A DNA stretch of 64,000 nt from Ancylostoma caninum (lineage: Eukaryota; Nematoda; Chromadorea; Rhabditida; Ancylostomatidae). Positions 12,801 through 25,692 of this stretch are shown here, piece by piece (positions within the stretch are counted from its first letter, which is position 1; every line of letters starts with the position of its first letter). Location of the stretch: contig JBAJFG010000187.1 of assembly GCA_037903475.1 (NCBI GenBank), positions 1,178,001 to 1,242,000 on the forward strand, written 5' to 3'. Position numbers and translations under genes: made by a program. A model generated the notes under the pieces. That model made no database searches, was not told the origin of the DNA, and was given only the letters and a program-made list of their open reading frames with translations.

Positions 12801-15800
12801 AAAAAAAATAGACGTCATGGTGGAAAGGTGAGGTAATAAATTATAGGCCTTTCAGGCTCTTATCGCAACCCTATCCTGTCACAGTAGGGTAAGGTGAAGA
12901 CCACATCAGTTTTCGATGTCTCCGTCATTAGCTTCGCATTCTAGGCTCTTTTTTTCATTACGCTGCCAATGCGTGCTACAGTACCTCAGTAAATCTTTCT
13001 ACAGTACCTTGATAGAATTAGATGCTGGATGGGGTGTGATCCCTGCAAATATGCTAATTCTTGCTAGTCCTACCGGATCCTGTTCACTTTACTCCCAACA
13101 CCCAGACCCAGTCAGGTGCAGATCGCAGATTCTGATGCGACAGAGTGTCGGCGCAGATGAAAGGCCAGAAAAAGGTGTCCATGAGTTATGATATGACGTA
13201 ATGAGAACACCATTCATCGGGTCACAGTCGCCACATTGACAAATTCCAGCAAAAAATAACACTCATCTACAGTAATCTACCGTAGTAGCACTCACCGATT
13301 TTGGAACCAGATCTTGATTTGGCGTTCCGTCAAATTCAACAACGATGACAGTTCAGCTTTACGTTCTGACGTCACGAATGTACTAGTGCAGAACTCCTGA
13401 AAGCAGGACCTGTCATACGGTATCCAGCTACGGTAGCTAAAAATCTCGCTGTACCTTCTCCAACTCAAGTCGCTGATAGTCTGAATACACCATTCGATAC
13501 TTATCCGACGTTCGTACTCGTACATCTGTAATTACGGACAAATTTAATGATTACCGTTTCCACAAATCGGCAAAAAAACTGTAATGGTGTCCTGAACGAG
13601 TGTCCTCGATTGCGCCACCGTATCGCGCACTTGCACAGTTGTTCCGACTGTTTTTGCTGCTGTGTAAAGCTACCGTAAGCCGAAAATTTCTGGTCAGGAA
13701 CCAGGCATAGACAGGGCGTGAAAAAAACGCTGATTGCTAGAAAAAATTTCACTTAGGAACAGAGTTTTGGCTGTTTATGCTGTTTTCCACTGAATTCCGT
13801 TGCAATTTTAGCTTATTCTCGAACAGTACGAGGGCCTGACGCTACGCGCTCACTTGACAGTTGTCCGCACGCGTTAAAATGTGTGGATTGGAGCGCGTTT
13901 CCAAAATGGAGCATTTTTTCTCAAAAGTTCCCCTATTTCCTCAATAATCCCCACCAATACGATGGCTTATTGGATTATTCTCACCGGCAACATTTCGATG
14001 TGTGCGTCATATCTATCGATCGACCGAGCGACTGCTTATCAGCGCTTATCAGCCGGCAGAAGCAGCAGGTAGCTGTCGTTAGCGCTCTGGCAGATAGTGC
14101 CGTTTCTCGGATGCCGGGTGCGGCGTTATCAGTGCGTCGTTAACGCGACACACAGCTAACGGTGTGTTAAGCGGTGAACGAAGTGTGGTGGGAATAAGTC
14201 CGGTGATAAAAATTATATGACGGCGTTGTAAATCACGAATTTACTTGGCAGTACATTGTTATAATGGGATGGGCGGAAATGCTACGTCATTTCTGACGTC
14301 GTAAAGTGACGTGACGTTGCTTTTAATTTTCGAGAGCAGAATCTTATGGGGTAGAGTAGCCTCAAGTAAACGATCTTAGGTTCAAAACTAGGTTTTTGAA
14401 CCTAAGATCTTAGGTTTTTGTTGCTTCCTTCTCGTAACAGTGCTATAACGTCAAGAATTACGAACAACTCATAAATGGCATTTTCTGGCATCATTTTTGT
14501 TACTATCTAGTACAGGTATTTTACCCGGGTAAGGGATTTACCTTCAAATAAATTCCGATAAGTGTGTAAAGATTAGTGCAGCTTACAGAGTTTTTGTTTT
14601 CAATATGACAAACATTTTAAATTATACTGTTTGGCTGTAATTTTTAATTTACTCGTTTTTAGATGAAAGGCTTCAAAAATTCTTTTTCAGATGTTTCTAC
14701 AGCGGTTTTTCTATGCAAAAAAATTCAAACAGATCCGTTTCTAATTAATTGGCAACAAAATTATCGTTGCAATTGTAAAAATGTCATTGCATGCGGAATT
14801 TTGACGGAGATAGTGGAAAAATTATAAGTACCGAGCCTTGAAAATTCTCAGGATACCTAGTTTTCGCTTCAGAAAGTTCGTCGTCTCCAGACATGAAAGT
14901 CCTCACATTTTGAGTGCCAGGATTACCATGGCTTAAACGTTTACCACGGGTAATCCTATTCCTGGATTTTTTCCAATTTTTAGACCATTGAAATTAACTA
15001 TGGTAAACGTTTAACGTACCGATCTCAACCCTTTTCCTGGCATTCATCAACTAAGCACCGATAGAGGCAGACCTCCTATTGTACCGATACTCAGCTGCTA
15101 CCCATAGGTAATCAAACCCAGGGATATAGAGTTGCCTATTCTTCCAGTGATATATCAGAGGGCTTCAATGATATCCGAGCCCACGTTAATCCACGAACCG
15201 CCACCTATGTACTTTTTGGACATCCAGAAACCCACGGCTTTTGTTTGAAATTTTTAGGAGTCTGAGCCTGTATGCATCATTTAGATTACCCAGGGTAGAA
15301 GTGTTGACGCTACACGGAATTACCACTCGTTAACACGGGTGTGCATTACCTTGGGTAATCTCGACTATGCAACCGGGCCTCGAAAACAAATTTTTGACAG
15401 CTCTTGAATTTTTGTCCTACCAATGCGGGATATTTTTAGGAGTACGGTAGTTTACGGTAGTTTCCCAATGGCAGCAAAATATTGTATGGTTCAAAAAGTT
15501 GGAGGTAGCAAAACCCAGTAATTTTTGGTCTCGTTTGGCTCTCATTTTTAAGATTTTATTATTTTCATAATGATATTGCTAGTTGTTTTTTTAATTTTTC
15601 TTCGGATTTTATCTTTCCTGTTTCAGGAGCACTTTAACAAATCAGCGCAGCCACAGTTTCCGGTCCTTCGTGCACTCCCTCGCGATAATTGTGGATATCT
15701 AACTCACTGTTTGTTCCTGGGCCAGTCCTATACGGGGGATTCGTCGTAGGTTTCAAAGGTTTCATTGATGGCATTTTCCATTGAATTGCCTAAAAATCAA

Positions 15801-17360
15801 TATGTATCTGATGCGCTGTGACCGAACCTGGTGTGATAATAACTGCAATATCAGGAATCGTAGATTCGCTCAGTGTAAGAGCACAGATCGAGGTATTGAT
15901 CTATATTGATTGGTAAACATATCGTGCAATGTCGTGCAACAAATACGGGACAGTTCAAAGCAGCACAACAATTGAAAAGGGCAGTAAATCAGAGCAAACA
16001 TTCTATATCAGTGAGTAAACACGGCGGTGGCTGGTCAGAAGTGTCCTTGAAACATTCCGAGGAGAACACTCACTACTGGATGAAAATTCAGTAGATTTGA
16101 GCCGCTAACCTGGTTGTAGTCTGTTGGGTAACCGGATCCGAGGATAGTGTTCGGATAGAACGCGTTCACTTTGTACTCGGTTGGACCAGCCATTGACGTG
16201 GACGGAAACGGATCGGAGGGGTATGGCTGAAATTTTCTAGAGTTATAGGATAATTATAAATATCGGATAATTTCTAGGATTATAGGATGACCTCGGATAA
16301 TTTCTAGGATATTTCCAAAGAAAAGCATTGAAAGATGACTTTTAGAAAAAATAAAAAGAATGAAAATGATCGTCAATCAGAACGTCTACCAAATATGTAG
16401 AACGCTACCTCTCCGGTCAGTATGATCATGTTGGGATCCTTGTCTCCATGTTTTTTTGGATAATTTAACCGTAAGAGTCCCCCCATATCCTCTAATGTTT
16501 CAACATGGCCGTTCTTGATATTCCGTTACATGTGGTCTTGCTAACGGCAAGTTTTTTGCCCATGGTTTTACATCCAGAGGGAAAAATGGTGGGAAAATGC
16601 CAGAAAATAACTGGATATTTCCTAAATGCTTCTACTCTGGAAAAAGTGCATTTAAAGCCTGAAGAAATTCAAGAAAATTGCCTATTTTTTATCTCAGCAT
16701 GGCGTAAGTGCGTATCTCTGAAAATTCTAACGCATTTCTTATGGAAGAAAATTAGAAATCATGGACCTAGCAATAGAAAATTCAGTGTTACAAAACTGAA
16801 GATGAAAAGGGATGGAAAACTCCTGACAAGGATATGAAAGTGGGCATTCTGATGTCAATTAAATGTACATCAAAATGCGACTTGGAAGCAAGAAAAAAAT
16901 AAAATATCAGCATGAGGGAAACTCTTTCAGAAACTCCTAGAGCTTATAATGGCCCCTGCAGGACTGTTTTTTTCTTCCAGAATTTTTTTTTCGGAAATCA
17001 GGAAACACATCAAAGCTCTTGCTATTGCCCTGCTCACTTTAGCGAATTTCTGAGATTTGTTGAAGTTTCAAGAGTATATTCTGGATGATAACTATCACCA
17101 GGCTTGTCTTTAGAAACGCCCATAAAAACGATCGAACTATTGGTGCGACACAAAAATCACAGTGTAGATTAAAATTCTTCTGGAAAATCATCCACAAAGG
17201 AGCTCACCTCGGTCTGCGCAAAGGGAAACATCGGATACACGTGCTCGGTGGTCCATCGTGGCGGTTCCGGATAGGCGTCGGTGGCGGCAGGGGGCGCCGG
17301 CCATCGTGCCGGATAGAAGCCTTGCGTTGGCAGAGCATCGAACGCCGTCTGATGCAGCAT
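9807..17360 (-). CDS. pal-1: PAL-1, caudal/CDX-type homeobox transcription factor
   Basis: DNA-binding regulator of posterior fate in nematodes. Exons in transcript order: 17208-17360 (ATG at 17360-17358), 16110-16226, 15708-15789, 13455-13525, 13296-13396, 9807-9846. Phases agree and give 187 residues. The homeodomain occupies about residues 120-180: [17 protein letters not shown] (helix 1), then [18 protein letters not shown], then [15 protein letters not shown], with Trp, Phe, Gln and Asn at homeodomain positions 48-51 as in caudal proteins. Just before it lie IQWKMPSM, a caudal hexapeptide-like tryptophan motif, and GPGTNNVRVRT, both as I remember them in C. elegans PAL-1. The N-terminal YPMFPF also matches. 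The start is placed 16 nt after a TTTTCAG that could be a spliced-leader acceptor; an extra 5' exon cannot be excluded. C. elegans PAL-1 is longer (about 270 residues), so the N-terminal half is shorter here. Confidence 0.93.
9847..13295 (-). other. Large last intron of pal-1 (3.4 kb)
   Basis: The intron splits homeodomain helix 3 between WFQN-R and RAKDRRDK. It contains a phase-compatible alternative 3' exon (9937-9979, see findings), a short direct repeat of a gtttgcggtaggtatcgg unit at about 10440-10480, and otherwise no recognisable gene. Open frames at 10779-10991 and 11070-11678 look like noncoding shadows of GC-rich sequence. Confidence 0.6.
13526..15707 (-). other. pal-1 intron 3 (2.2 kb) with repeat copies
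   Basis: The intron lies between the hexapeptide exon and the first homeodomain exon. Its right half carries a member of the TACCCATGGGTA inverted-repeat family (15265-15380) and related degenerate blocks from about 14930. No coding exon with suitable phase was found. Confidence 0.55.
15265..15380. repeat. Short inverted-repeat element, TACCC...GGGTA family (copy 1)
   Basis: The left end reads gcctgtatgcatcatttag and then a gattaccc block; the right end reads gggtaatc, then actatgcaaccgggcc. The ends are imperfect inverted complements of each other. The same end motif recurs at 46101-46340 and 50363-50545. It is about 116 bp with no coding capacity, consistent with a MITE. Confidence 0.55.
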
Positions 17361-20300
17361 GCTGTGCTTATCGGCACTGAAAACGACACCAATACTGGGG
17401 TTTCTTAGCGGAACCGACCGCCGCGCCAAGGCCACGCCCACCGCACCGGCTGCCGGCGCCGCGTGTGGCGCTGCGGTTACGGTAACTCGCGCGATGGGCG
17501 TGGCCACTGACCACTGCGCCGCAAAATCATGACATGTTTATGAAATTTTACGGCATTTCGTCGGCCTCTCAGCACATTGTAAATATGTGTGCACGGTGTG
17601 ATTAATTGCTCTGTCATCCTTTAATAGGCTTATGGGGAAGTGATTGACTGATTACGGGGGACCCACGTGTGTTCTTGTGGCGTGCACCACCATGGTGGAA
17701 TCACTCGCGACGACCAGATGTTTGTGCCGTCCGTCCTTACCAGAGAGGACATCTGAAACAAACAGGCAGTCATCTGGATAGAGGTGATGCCTGGGAAAGA
17801 GAAAAACGAAAAAGGGACCGTGTGAGAGGAAAAAACGGAGTGGTTGTGCTTGATGGAATTCAGCAAAGATTTGAAATGTATCTGAGAAAGAAAAATTTAT
17901 CCTGAATCCCATATTTCATGGGAACATTCAACGCTGTCAACTATTGGAAAACTCTAAATGTTCAGAAGACAACTATATCGATCTTACTCTAAATTGAGCG
18001 TGAAGTGGGGCAACATAAGAAACTATTTCTTACCAATTCATGCTCACTTACTCCATCCACAGAAAGCTACATTTTAAAGCTATCAAGTTTCTCGCTAGTT
18101 ATCCGTGAATTCAGGACCTAAGTAGTGGTTGAAAAAAATTCCTGCTAAACCGTTTTCTTGCTATCTGGAATCTCTTTTAAGATTACTGCTATTTATTCCT
18201 CATTGTATTGACTCTCTTTTTCCAGTATGTATGCATTTTTTGCCTTTCAGGACGCAAATAAGGATGAAGTAAAGTATTTCTTGTGCACAGCCTTTTATTT
18301 TTCCCTTTGTTTAAGTTTAATCTCGCATTTCAGCTATGATTAAATTGACGAACTGGTAAGCGGGACTCCTGGACCCATATCCAATATATTCAGACGTGGA
18401 GGGAAACACAACTGTTAGATATCCGCTCCCACAAGTCTTTATCAGAAGCGAGTGGGTACGAGTAGCCTGAGACGAGTTTTTGATGGAAAGCGCTACATCC
18501 AAACAACGTCAGCAAATCTGATAGAGTGCGTTTATCCAGATGGGCAAAGCATAGGCTACAGTGGGTTCAAAAGAGAGTGAGAATTAGTCATGTGGCGAAC
18601 GCGGAGGTGCTTTGGGTAAGTTGTGCACGTTCTAGCTTGTTAATCGCGAGAATTTTTAGCTGTTTCAATGTTTTAGAACGGAACCGGAAAAGATAAGAGA
18701 GTATGTATGTGAACTGCATGCTATCGAGCAACTTACTCCCTCGTTAATGGAAGGTAAGGGTTCTGAGCTAACAGTGACTAGTTAGAAGTCAAAGTTAGTT
18801 CATGTCTGAGCCGGTAAATTCCACATTGTTTAATGGAAAACAACGCTATGATGGCTTCCTTGTTGCTCGCACCTGTTTATCACGTCATGAGGAATACGTC
18901 ATGGACGTGTAAGCGGCCTCACGCGGCCATTGATCCTCTGATCCATATTTGGTGAAAACGACTATGTACAACTCCAGTACAGGTTCCCAACAGCTTGAAT
19001 ATGTTCCCAAAAAAGCTTACGCATATCTGGAAGAGTCTATATCAAATTCCAAAGTAACTGAAAAGTCATTCTTGGATTTTCAATTTGTTTTTGCGCATAA
19101 TTTGCCTACTTTTTCAAAATTCCCTGCAGGGCAATTTATACTACATGCGTGAGTTCGACATGCGTACGTCTATATGACGAAGAATAGGCACAGCCGCACT
19201 CCTGACGCAGCTCAGACGCAGATGAGACGCTCTCGTTTGCGGCCGCACGGTATTTCCATCCAGGGTGTAGATGTCGCATTGACCGGTCTTCACGGAACAT
19301 CCCCAGCAAAAAGACGTGTGCGTTTGACGCGCGACTGACGCACTTATATAAACGCTCGTATACTGATATAAATGGCCTGTATGACTATCGCGAGAAAGGC
19401 CTGGGACTGACCGGTAAGTACGGGTCAGCTTGGAATAGTAGGTGTTTGGCCCTCTTCCCCCATGTATGTAAAGGTAGCAAGTGAAAAAGATGACGCACGC
19501 ATGCACGCAGGTCGGTCATCCACGTGTACTGCGCTATCTTCATCCTTACGTTATCCACTTGCGAAAAAATCGTTCGTAAATGCCTGCTGCGCGATTTTCG
19601 ATGGTTTGCGGAGGAGAACTTAATGTGGTCGAAAGAACTTTATCTTTCCTGTCGCAATTACAGTACCCTACAGTATCCGTTTTAAGCTTTTTTTTCTGAA
19701 ATTGCACAGGACCAGCTTCTGATCTTGCGCTTAAAAGATGCAATGCGCCCAAACGACTCTTTTTAACATCCCAAAAAATCAATCTTCCAGTCCCACAAAA
19801 GAACTTCCTATTGTTGCGCATCCAGCACATCGTCGCCACTCAACAATTTTCCGCCCATTTAACGACTGTCGTAAAAACCGTAAGCGCGCGCAGACGGCAA
19901 TTAAGTCGACGAGCTGTTACGGTAGAGATCTGAGTGCTGGCGGACGGGATTAGTTACGTGAAGTTCATGGCGCGAGTTGCGAGAAAACTTTGGGAAGGTC
20001 ATGACCGCGCATAATTCTTTCGACACGTGCACCTAGACAAATATCGTCGAGCGTTCCTTACCCGCATTTATGCATATATTAGCACGAGAATGCTAATCAG
20101 AGACAACAAAAGAAATAGATACGGGGATTATACGGCTTGGATTGGGTGCCGCTGCGCTGCGGCAGCCGACAGCGGCCCGCCAGGGGGCCGCAAAGGCTGA
20201 AGAGCGCATGCTCGGATGCGTCTTGAGAACGTGGATCAGCTGATTTTTTGTTGTACCGGCTGGTTGGAGTGCTGGAAATCGCAAGGGGAAGCGCGGTAGA

Positions 20301-23300
20301 GAAAATCGTTATTAGAAATAAGTAGTTTATAAATTTTCATTGTTTCATTATTACATTCCATAATGAAAGCTGTACAAATCTGTCGTTCCCGCCGCATTTT
20401 TCATAACTGTATCGAACTATTTCTATCGAATTTTCTCCGGAAAGGAATCATTATTTCTTACAGCTCCGCACGAAAGAGACTGACTTTTCTTCCTCTGTCT
20501 GAGGTCATTCTTCAACAAAAACCCGTCCCAAATATTGTCAGTTTCAGTACCAGAGCAAGCAACTGGGTCGCTACTGGAAGTAAAGCGCACACCTATACAA
20601 AAATTTGGGAATTTAGGTAGCAATTTGGAATCCTGTCTAAAAAATTCGAATATTCAAAAAAGGAAAGCTTTATTACTCTCCCTCTCTAGCCCTCCTCCAC
20701 TGCTATAATTCTTTCCCTTTCGGAACATCCGAATTATCGACTTATTCGATCTCGAACATTCGAATTCGAACAGGTCTAATATAGTATTTGGTCCTAAGTA
20801 TAGTGGAAGGTGTTACTGATTAGTACATATTAATGAGAATATCTCTGAAATTTTGTGTCATTTCTCACGATATCGGCTGCAGAAAAAAGTTCCGGGGGAG
20901 ACAGAGAGGGAAGAGGAGGAATGTTTGCGGAATTTGTTGGTTTGGGTCAAAGATTTTTTCCAAAGGGGACAACTGGATCTAGAAGAAAATAGAATTTACT
21001 AAAAGTAATGAAATGTCGTGTAGAATGTAGTAGTTTCACTGGTGAAGACGGAAGTGGAAAAATGGTTTTTTTAGGGTGAGGAAGTATGGCGTTGGAGTAC
21101 TCATCCCTAATTTTCACAAAGAAAAGAGAAAATATGTAGGGATTTTTTACAGAAGAAAATTTTTTCGGAGGCATTTCAGGACGGACCGCCTGTCGATATG
21201 GATAATTCTTTCTAGAAATTGAGATGGATCATGAATAGTTCTTCACAAAGATCGAAATGTTAGTTATTTCGCACAAAAATCCCTGAACCATATCCGGAAG
21301 AAGTAATAAAGGAGCGGTAAATTGCTTAGTATAAGAAAGTGACATATGGCTAACAGCAATAGTCACAATTTTCAGGACACGCCCATCATTGCCATCGGAA
21401 GCCAGACGTTGACCAGGGCAACATGGCCCCGGTTAACGCGCCAGTCCCCACTAAGCCCTAAGGCGCTAGCGCAGGCCAGGCAGCCGAACCACAGGGTAGA
21501 GGCCAGCGACCTCACCAAGGATATAGCGATTAACGAGAGATCAGAATCGATCGATAAATCGATGGTCGGCCGGTGGCGTACAGCTACCGTAGTTGCTCGT
21601 AGTGTTATCAGCGCTTGTAAAGCGGTACAATAAAAGACTGACTAGGCGGAATATGATCGGCCATGGCTGTTGGCGTAACTGATTTATGATCTTCAGAGGT
21701 CATTTGTGACTACCGTATTTGTCCCTAAGCTTATTAAGGAGATTATAGGGTTTGGGATTAATGTCCGTATTCTTCTATTCCTTATACTATGTAGTTTTTG
21801 TCGGTTTTAATCATCAAGAGCTGACGTCATTTATTTATTTTTCCGCTTGTCTATCTGTTTATTTTTCTCCTCTTTCAGATTTCCTGAAAAAAAAATTAAG
21901 GTGTACCTATAAAAACTTGGCTATTTAGATAGTAGCTCATATAAAACCGATGAGTAATCGATAGAAATACGGGAGAAATTTCGAAAAAAAAAAGTAACAA
22001 GCGCTAAAATAGGACATTATAGGGAACTAGGAACCAGGGAACCAGGAATGGGATGAATTCCCTCTTTTCGATTTCCGATCTCCTTTTTCAAGCAAAAGAT
22101 CACCATGTAAAGTCTCGTGGGAATTCAAGCCTCAGCTAACCAGGTTTTTGTTACAGTGCAGCTGTGAAAATAACCAAATAATAGCACAATAGTATTTGAT
22201 GGTAGTAATTTAATTAATATTTATCTTTGCTCGGAAGAGATATTGAATTGGTGAAAAAAAAACAGACACGGAGAGGAAAATCTTTTTTTTCTTCGAAAAA
22301 TTCCTGTTTCAACTCCGCTACAATAGCTAAGGCTGAGGTGGTGTGGTTGATTCCGATAGGGCAGACAAAACTAACTGGACAGTTACCTGATGAGCGTAGA
22401 GGGCTATCCCAGGAAGGGAAGAACAGGATGGAAACATGGACGATGAGCCTGGTGTGACTCCATTTCCTCGAGAATTTTCTTGTTTCCCCGGGAAGCACTG
22501 TCTCCTAGAAACCCTTGCTCATAACACCAGATGGGTCATAGGAATTAGGTATTGGAAAGAAAAAGCTTGGAAAAACAGCGATGTTTTGTTTTGAGAAGGG
22601 TTTTGATTTCTTCCTACATTTTCCTACTCCATCATTACATTTTTAGGCTTTTGACGATTAATAGTCTTCAATATTTTGATAGCATTTAGCTGCGATGTCC
22701 CTACTCGCTTTAAGATGCATCTTTAGTTTTCAAGTTCCCTTTTAATTTTCAAGAAATACTCTATTTTCGTATTAGGATTTGTCAGTGCATTCTTTGAGGA
22801 TGCGTCTCCATGTTGAAAATTTGACCATACAAATTACAACATAGTATAACAATACGACAGTGGAAAGCATATTCTATATAATTACTAATATCAGACATAA
22901 GTTAGATAGTACAGTTAATAAGAAGATTATCACTTCTCTTAAAGCGAGAAGAATATAAGCTTTTTGTATGTATTGTTCTGGGTGAGTAACTGATAGAGAG
23001 CTTCAGTTAGAAGTGGACTAATCGGACAATTGATATAGAATCTGCAATGAAGCCTACTATCCGACTTGAAAAGACAAGAAAATAATAAAATCTGAAACTC
23101 GACTAGTAAATTTTTCGATTTTTTTCATTGGAATATTTATTACATCACATCCTGCTCTCGAAACTATGCCGCAGAGACTTAGAGACTTACTAGTTTTCTA
23201 AGGAATTCCAGAGAAAATTTCCGGTCTCCTACAAGACAATTTATAACAGATGCGTACAAAAGTCGCGCGTAAGACACACGCATCCATATAAGGAAGATTT

Positions 23301-25240
23301 TCCATGAATACTAGTCAACGCGTCATGCACAGGTTGTATGAAAGTACCGCGCTGTCGGCGTGGGTAGCGGCGATGTTGCGAACGCGTGCGTTTCAGCTGC
23401 GTCAGGGAATCGGCTCCTATCCTTCAACATATAGACGCACACGCTTCGAACGCACGCATCTCGTGTGAATTGCCTTATTAGTTAGTGTGTCTCTATGACA
23501 AGAGATATATTTATGTAGACTTTTAAGCCTCATAAATCATGAAATGAAAGAGAAAATCACAGCAGTGATCGTAAAACGGAAGGCGTGAACGGAAATCTTT
23601 GACCACCCTTATTTATGGCCAGTTCGAGACCTTTATACAACATGTATTTCTTCCAGGAATATTCCAGGAATAGGAAATCCAGCAATGACCTTGTCCCGGC
23701 GGTCGCTGGCGCAATCCCGGCGCGACGAATTAGGATCTGCTCGATCGAAACGCAAACGCAGCGGTCACATCAAACACCGTAATCCATCACTAGCTGTGAG
23801 TTTTATTGCCACAGTGTGGACGGCTCGGGAAGACCAAGGTATCCAGGGGGAAAGAAAAGGGAGTCTGGAGGTGTTCTCCAGGTCCCAGGACCCTTGATTC
23901 GCCCGTTAAGCGGGAAGGATTCATGTGTTAGGATTTACAGTTCACTAGTTAAGGGAGTTACTGTGTTAGCAGCTATATATAGTAACAGTGTAAAGTTATA
24001 GTAAGTGGTATAGTAGTAATGTAATGTAGTAATAATAGCAATGCATACTAATAGTGGTAATAAACGCAGTAAATATATATCTAGTAATCATAGTTGCAAA
24101 TAGCAATGATGTATATAACACGGTATAGTAATAGGTAATAAGCAGTAGTACAGTAATCTAACAGTAATATTAGTTAATGTTGCTCCCTGGGCTTCTTGAA
24201 GTTCTTGTATTCCAAGTTATCTAGAAAGAAGAACAGCAAATAAACAAATAAACAAGTACACCAAAGAGTAAATAGGTGTTGTAAAGTGCTAATCAATTAG
24301 TTATCAGTTTGTAATGAAAGAAAGCACAGTAGTCAGTAGCTCGTGATAACCCACCGTGACGTCACTGACCGTATTAGTGACGTAATCATCTAAAGCACCG
24401 CTATCGCTCAAGGGCTTAGTGACCTTTGGAGTTATGTATTAGGGTGCATTTGCTTTATCACAGCGTCTGTTTGCGGATTTTCTGGATATTTCTAGGACAT
24501 TATGGCTCACAATGACTTAGTTCTTGCTGACTCTCGCAAAAATTCTTTGATTTCAGGTATTTTTCAAACATTTTCGAAGTATGGTCGCACAGAATCTAGG
24601 GGCTGCACTATCAGAGACAGCCGTACTTGAGCACTCGTAAAAAGCAAAGGCAATGCAGTACCAGTTTCCTGAGCAAGCAGTCTCAGACCGTAGAAAGTCC
24701 ATAAAAATTCACCAAAACCATGAATTTTGAATCACTTCGTAATCCTTGCGTGCGTCCAGACATGTCTATTTTGAACAACCTTCACGAAAAGCTATCCTTT
24801 GAAGAAATAGAATGGATATGAGCACTGCGCATGAAGCCATATACTTGATCCTAACATCTTGCCTGCGTGCGTGCGTCCGATTCGGTCTGAGCATGGCGTT
24901 TTGTGCGACTTAGGCCGATCGTCACTCTACAGCTCAACTATTACACACACATATTTGACGTCTTATCTACGTCCATCTGATCAAATTTGCAGTCCATGTT
25001 GAAGAAAATGTGCGGACGGACGCGCATACTCATGCAGAGCATCCTGAAGCCGTTCACCAAATATCATACTTCAATGTCTAATAGCAAGAAGTACTAATAA
25101 TATGCGTTTATGAGCTTATCATTAAGACAAGGGATTAAATCAGGGTTACACGTCTATTAATCCAAAATAAAAACCATTATTCAGCAAGGCTTAGGCTTAG
25201 GCTTCACAGGAGTGGCCCCACCCAACTCCCTTTTCACCTA

Positions 25241-25285
25241 AATTTCTACGATAAACTACGATAAGTGTAAGTGTAAGTAATAGTG
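25241..25285 (+). repeat. Detached SINE tail copy
   Basis: The segment runs from aatttctacgataaactacg through gtaagtgtaagtaatagtg and matches the tail at 25629-25692 almost base for base. It is probably the 3' remnant of an older copy of the same element. Confidence 0.55.
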
Positions 25286-25311
25286 GACATCATTTGTATA
25301 CCGCATCGCGT

Positions 25312-25386
25312 GCGCGCATAGCTCAGTGGGGTGAGCGAATGATCGACGTTGTGGTGGTCAGGGGATCGAATCCTGCCCTGTGCCGC
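25312..25386 (+). repeat. tRNA-like head of a SINE or tRNA pseudogene
   Basis: A box A-like block (tagctcagtggggtgagc, 25319-25336) and a box B-like block (ggggatcgaatcc, 25361-25373) are spaced as in a tRNA. The acceptor-stem ends do not pair well and no clean anticodon arm forms, so this is not called a functional tRNA. Confidence 0.55.
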
Positions 25387-25459
25387 CGTTTTGCAAATAC
25401 ATATAGTATGCTGCCTACGGCTACTGCAGTTATCTAACAAACTCCAACATAAAAAGTAA

Positions 25460-25692
25460 CCCGGATGGCTCAGTGGTTTGAGTGGCAGATTGCAATCTGT
25501 CCCTATCGCTGGTTCCACTCCGTTGGAGATCCAGAGTTAAGTATCGCAGTGTTTGGGGTTCACTGCTTGGAACGTTCCCCGTGATCTCCTTCGGGTAGTC
25601 CAGGAAGGCATCCGGCAACGTTTTGCATAAATTTCGAAGATAAACTGCGATAAGTGTAAGTGTAAGTAATAGTAATAGTGTAAGTAATAGTG
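25460..25692 (+). mobile_element. tRNA-derived SINE-like element with TAAGTG-type tail
   Basis: The head contains a box A-like tggctcagtggtttgag (25466-25482) and a box B-like ggttccactcc (25511-25521), the internal RNA polymerase III promoter layout. A unique body follows, and the element ends in a simple tail of gtaagt/aatagt units (25639-25692). A near-identical tail stands alone at 25241-25285, upstream of another tRNA-like head, so at least two insertions are nested or adjacent here. Confidence 0.6.

Noticed and set aside
13881..14143. Overlapping + strand frames inside a pal-1 intron
   Set aside because: Two frames open at once in GC-rich sequence, no family, and they lie in an intron of the opposite-strand gene.
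17169..17507. Longer pal-1 N-terminus with an alanine-rich start
   Set aside because: The frame stays open upstream but has no ATG at its 5' end; a TTTTCAG acceptor followed 16 nt later by ATG at 17360 is a better start.
25312..25386. A functional tRNA gene
   Set aside because: Box A and box B are present but the acceptor stem does not pair and no standard anticodon arm can be drawn; a SINE head or pseudogene fits better.
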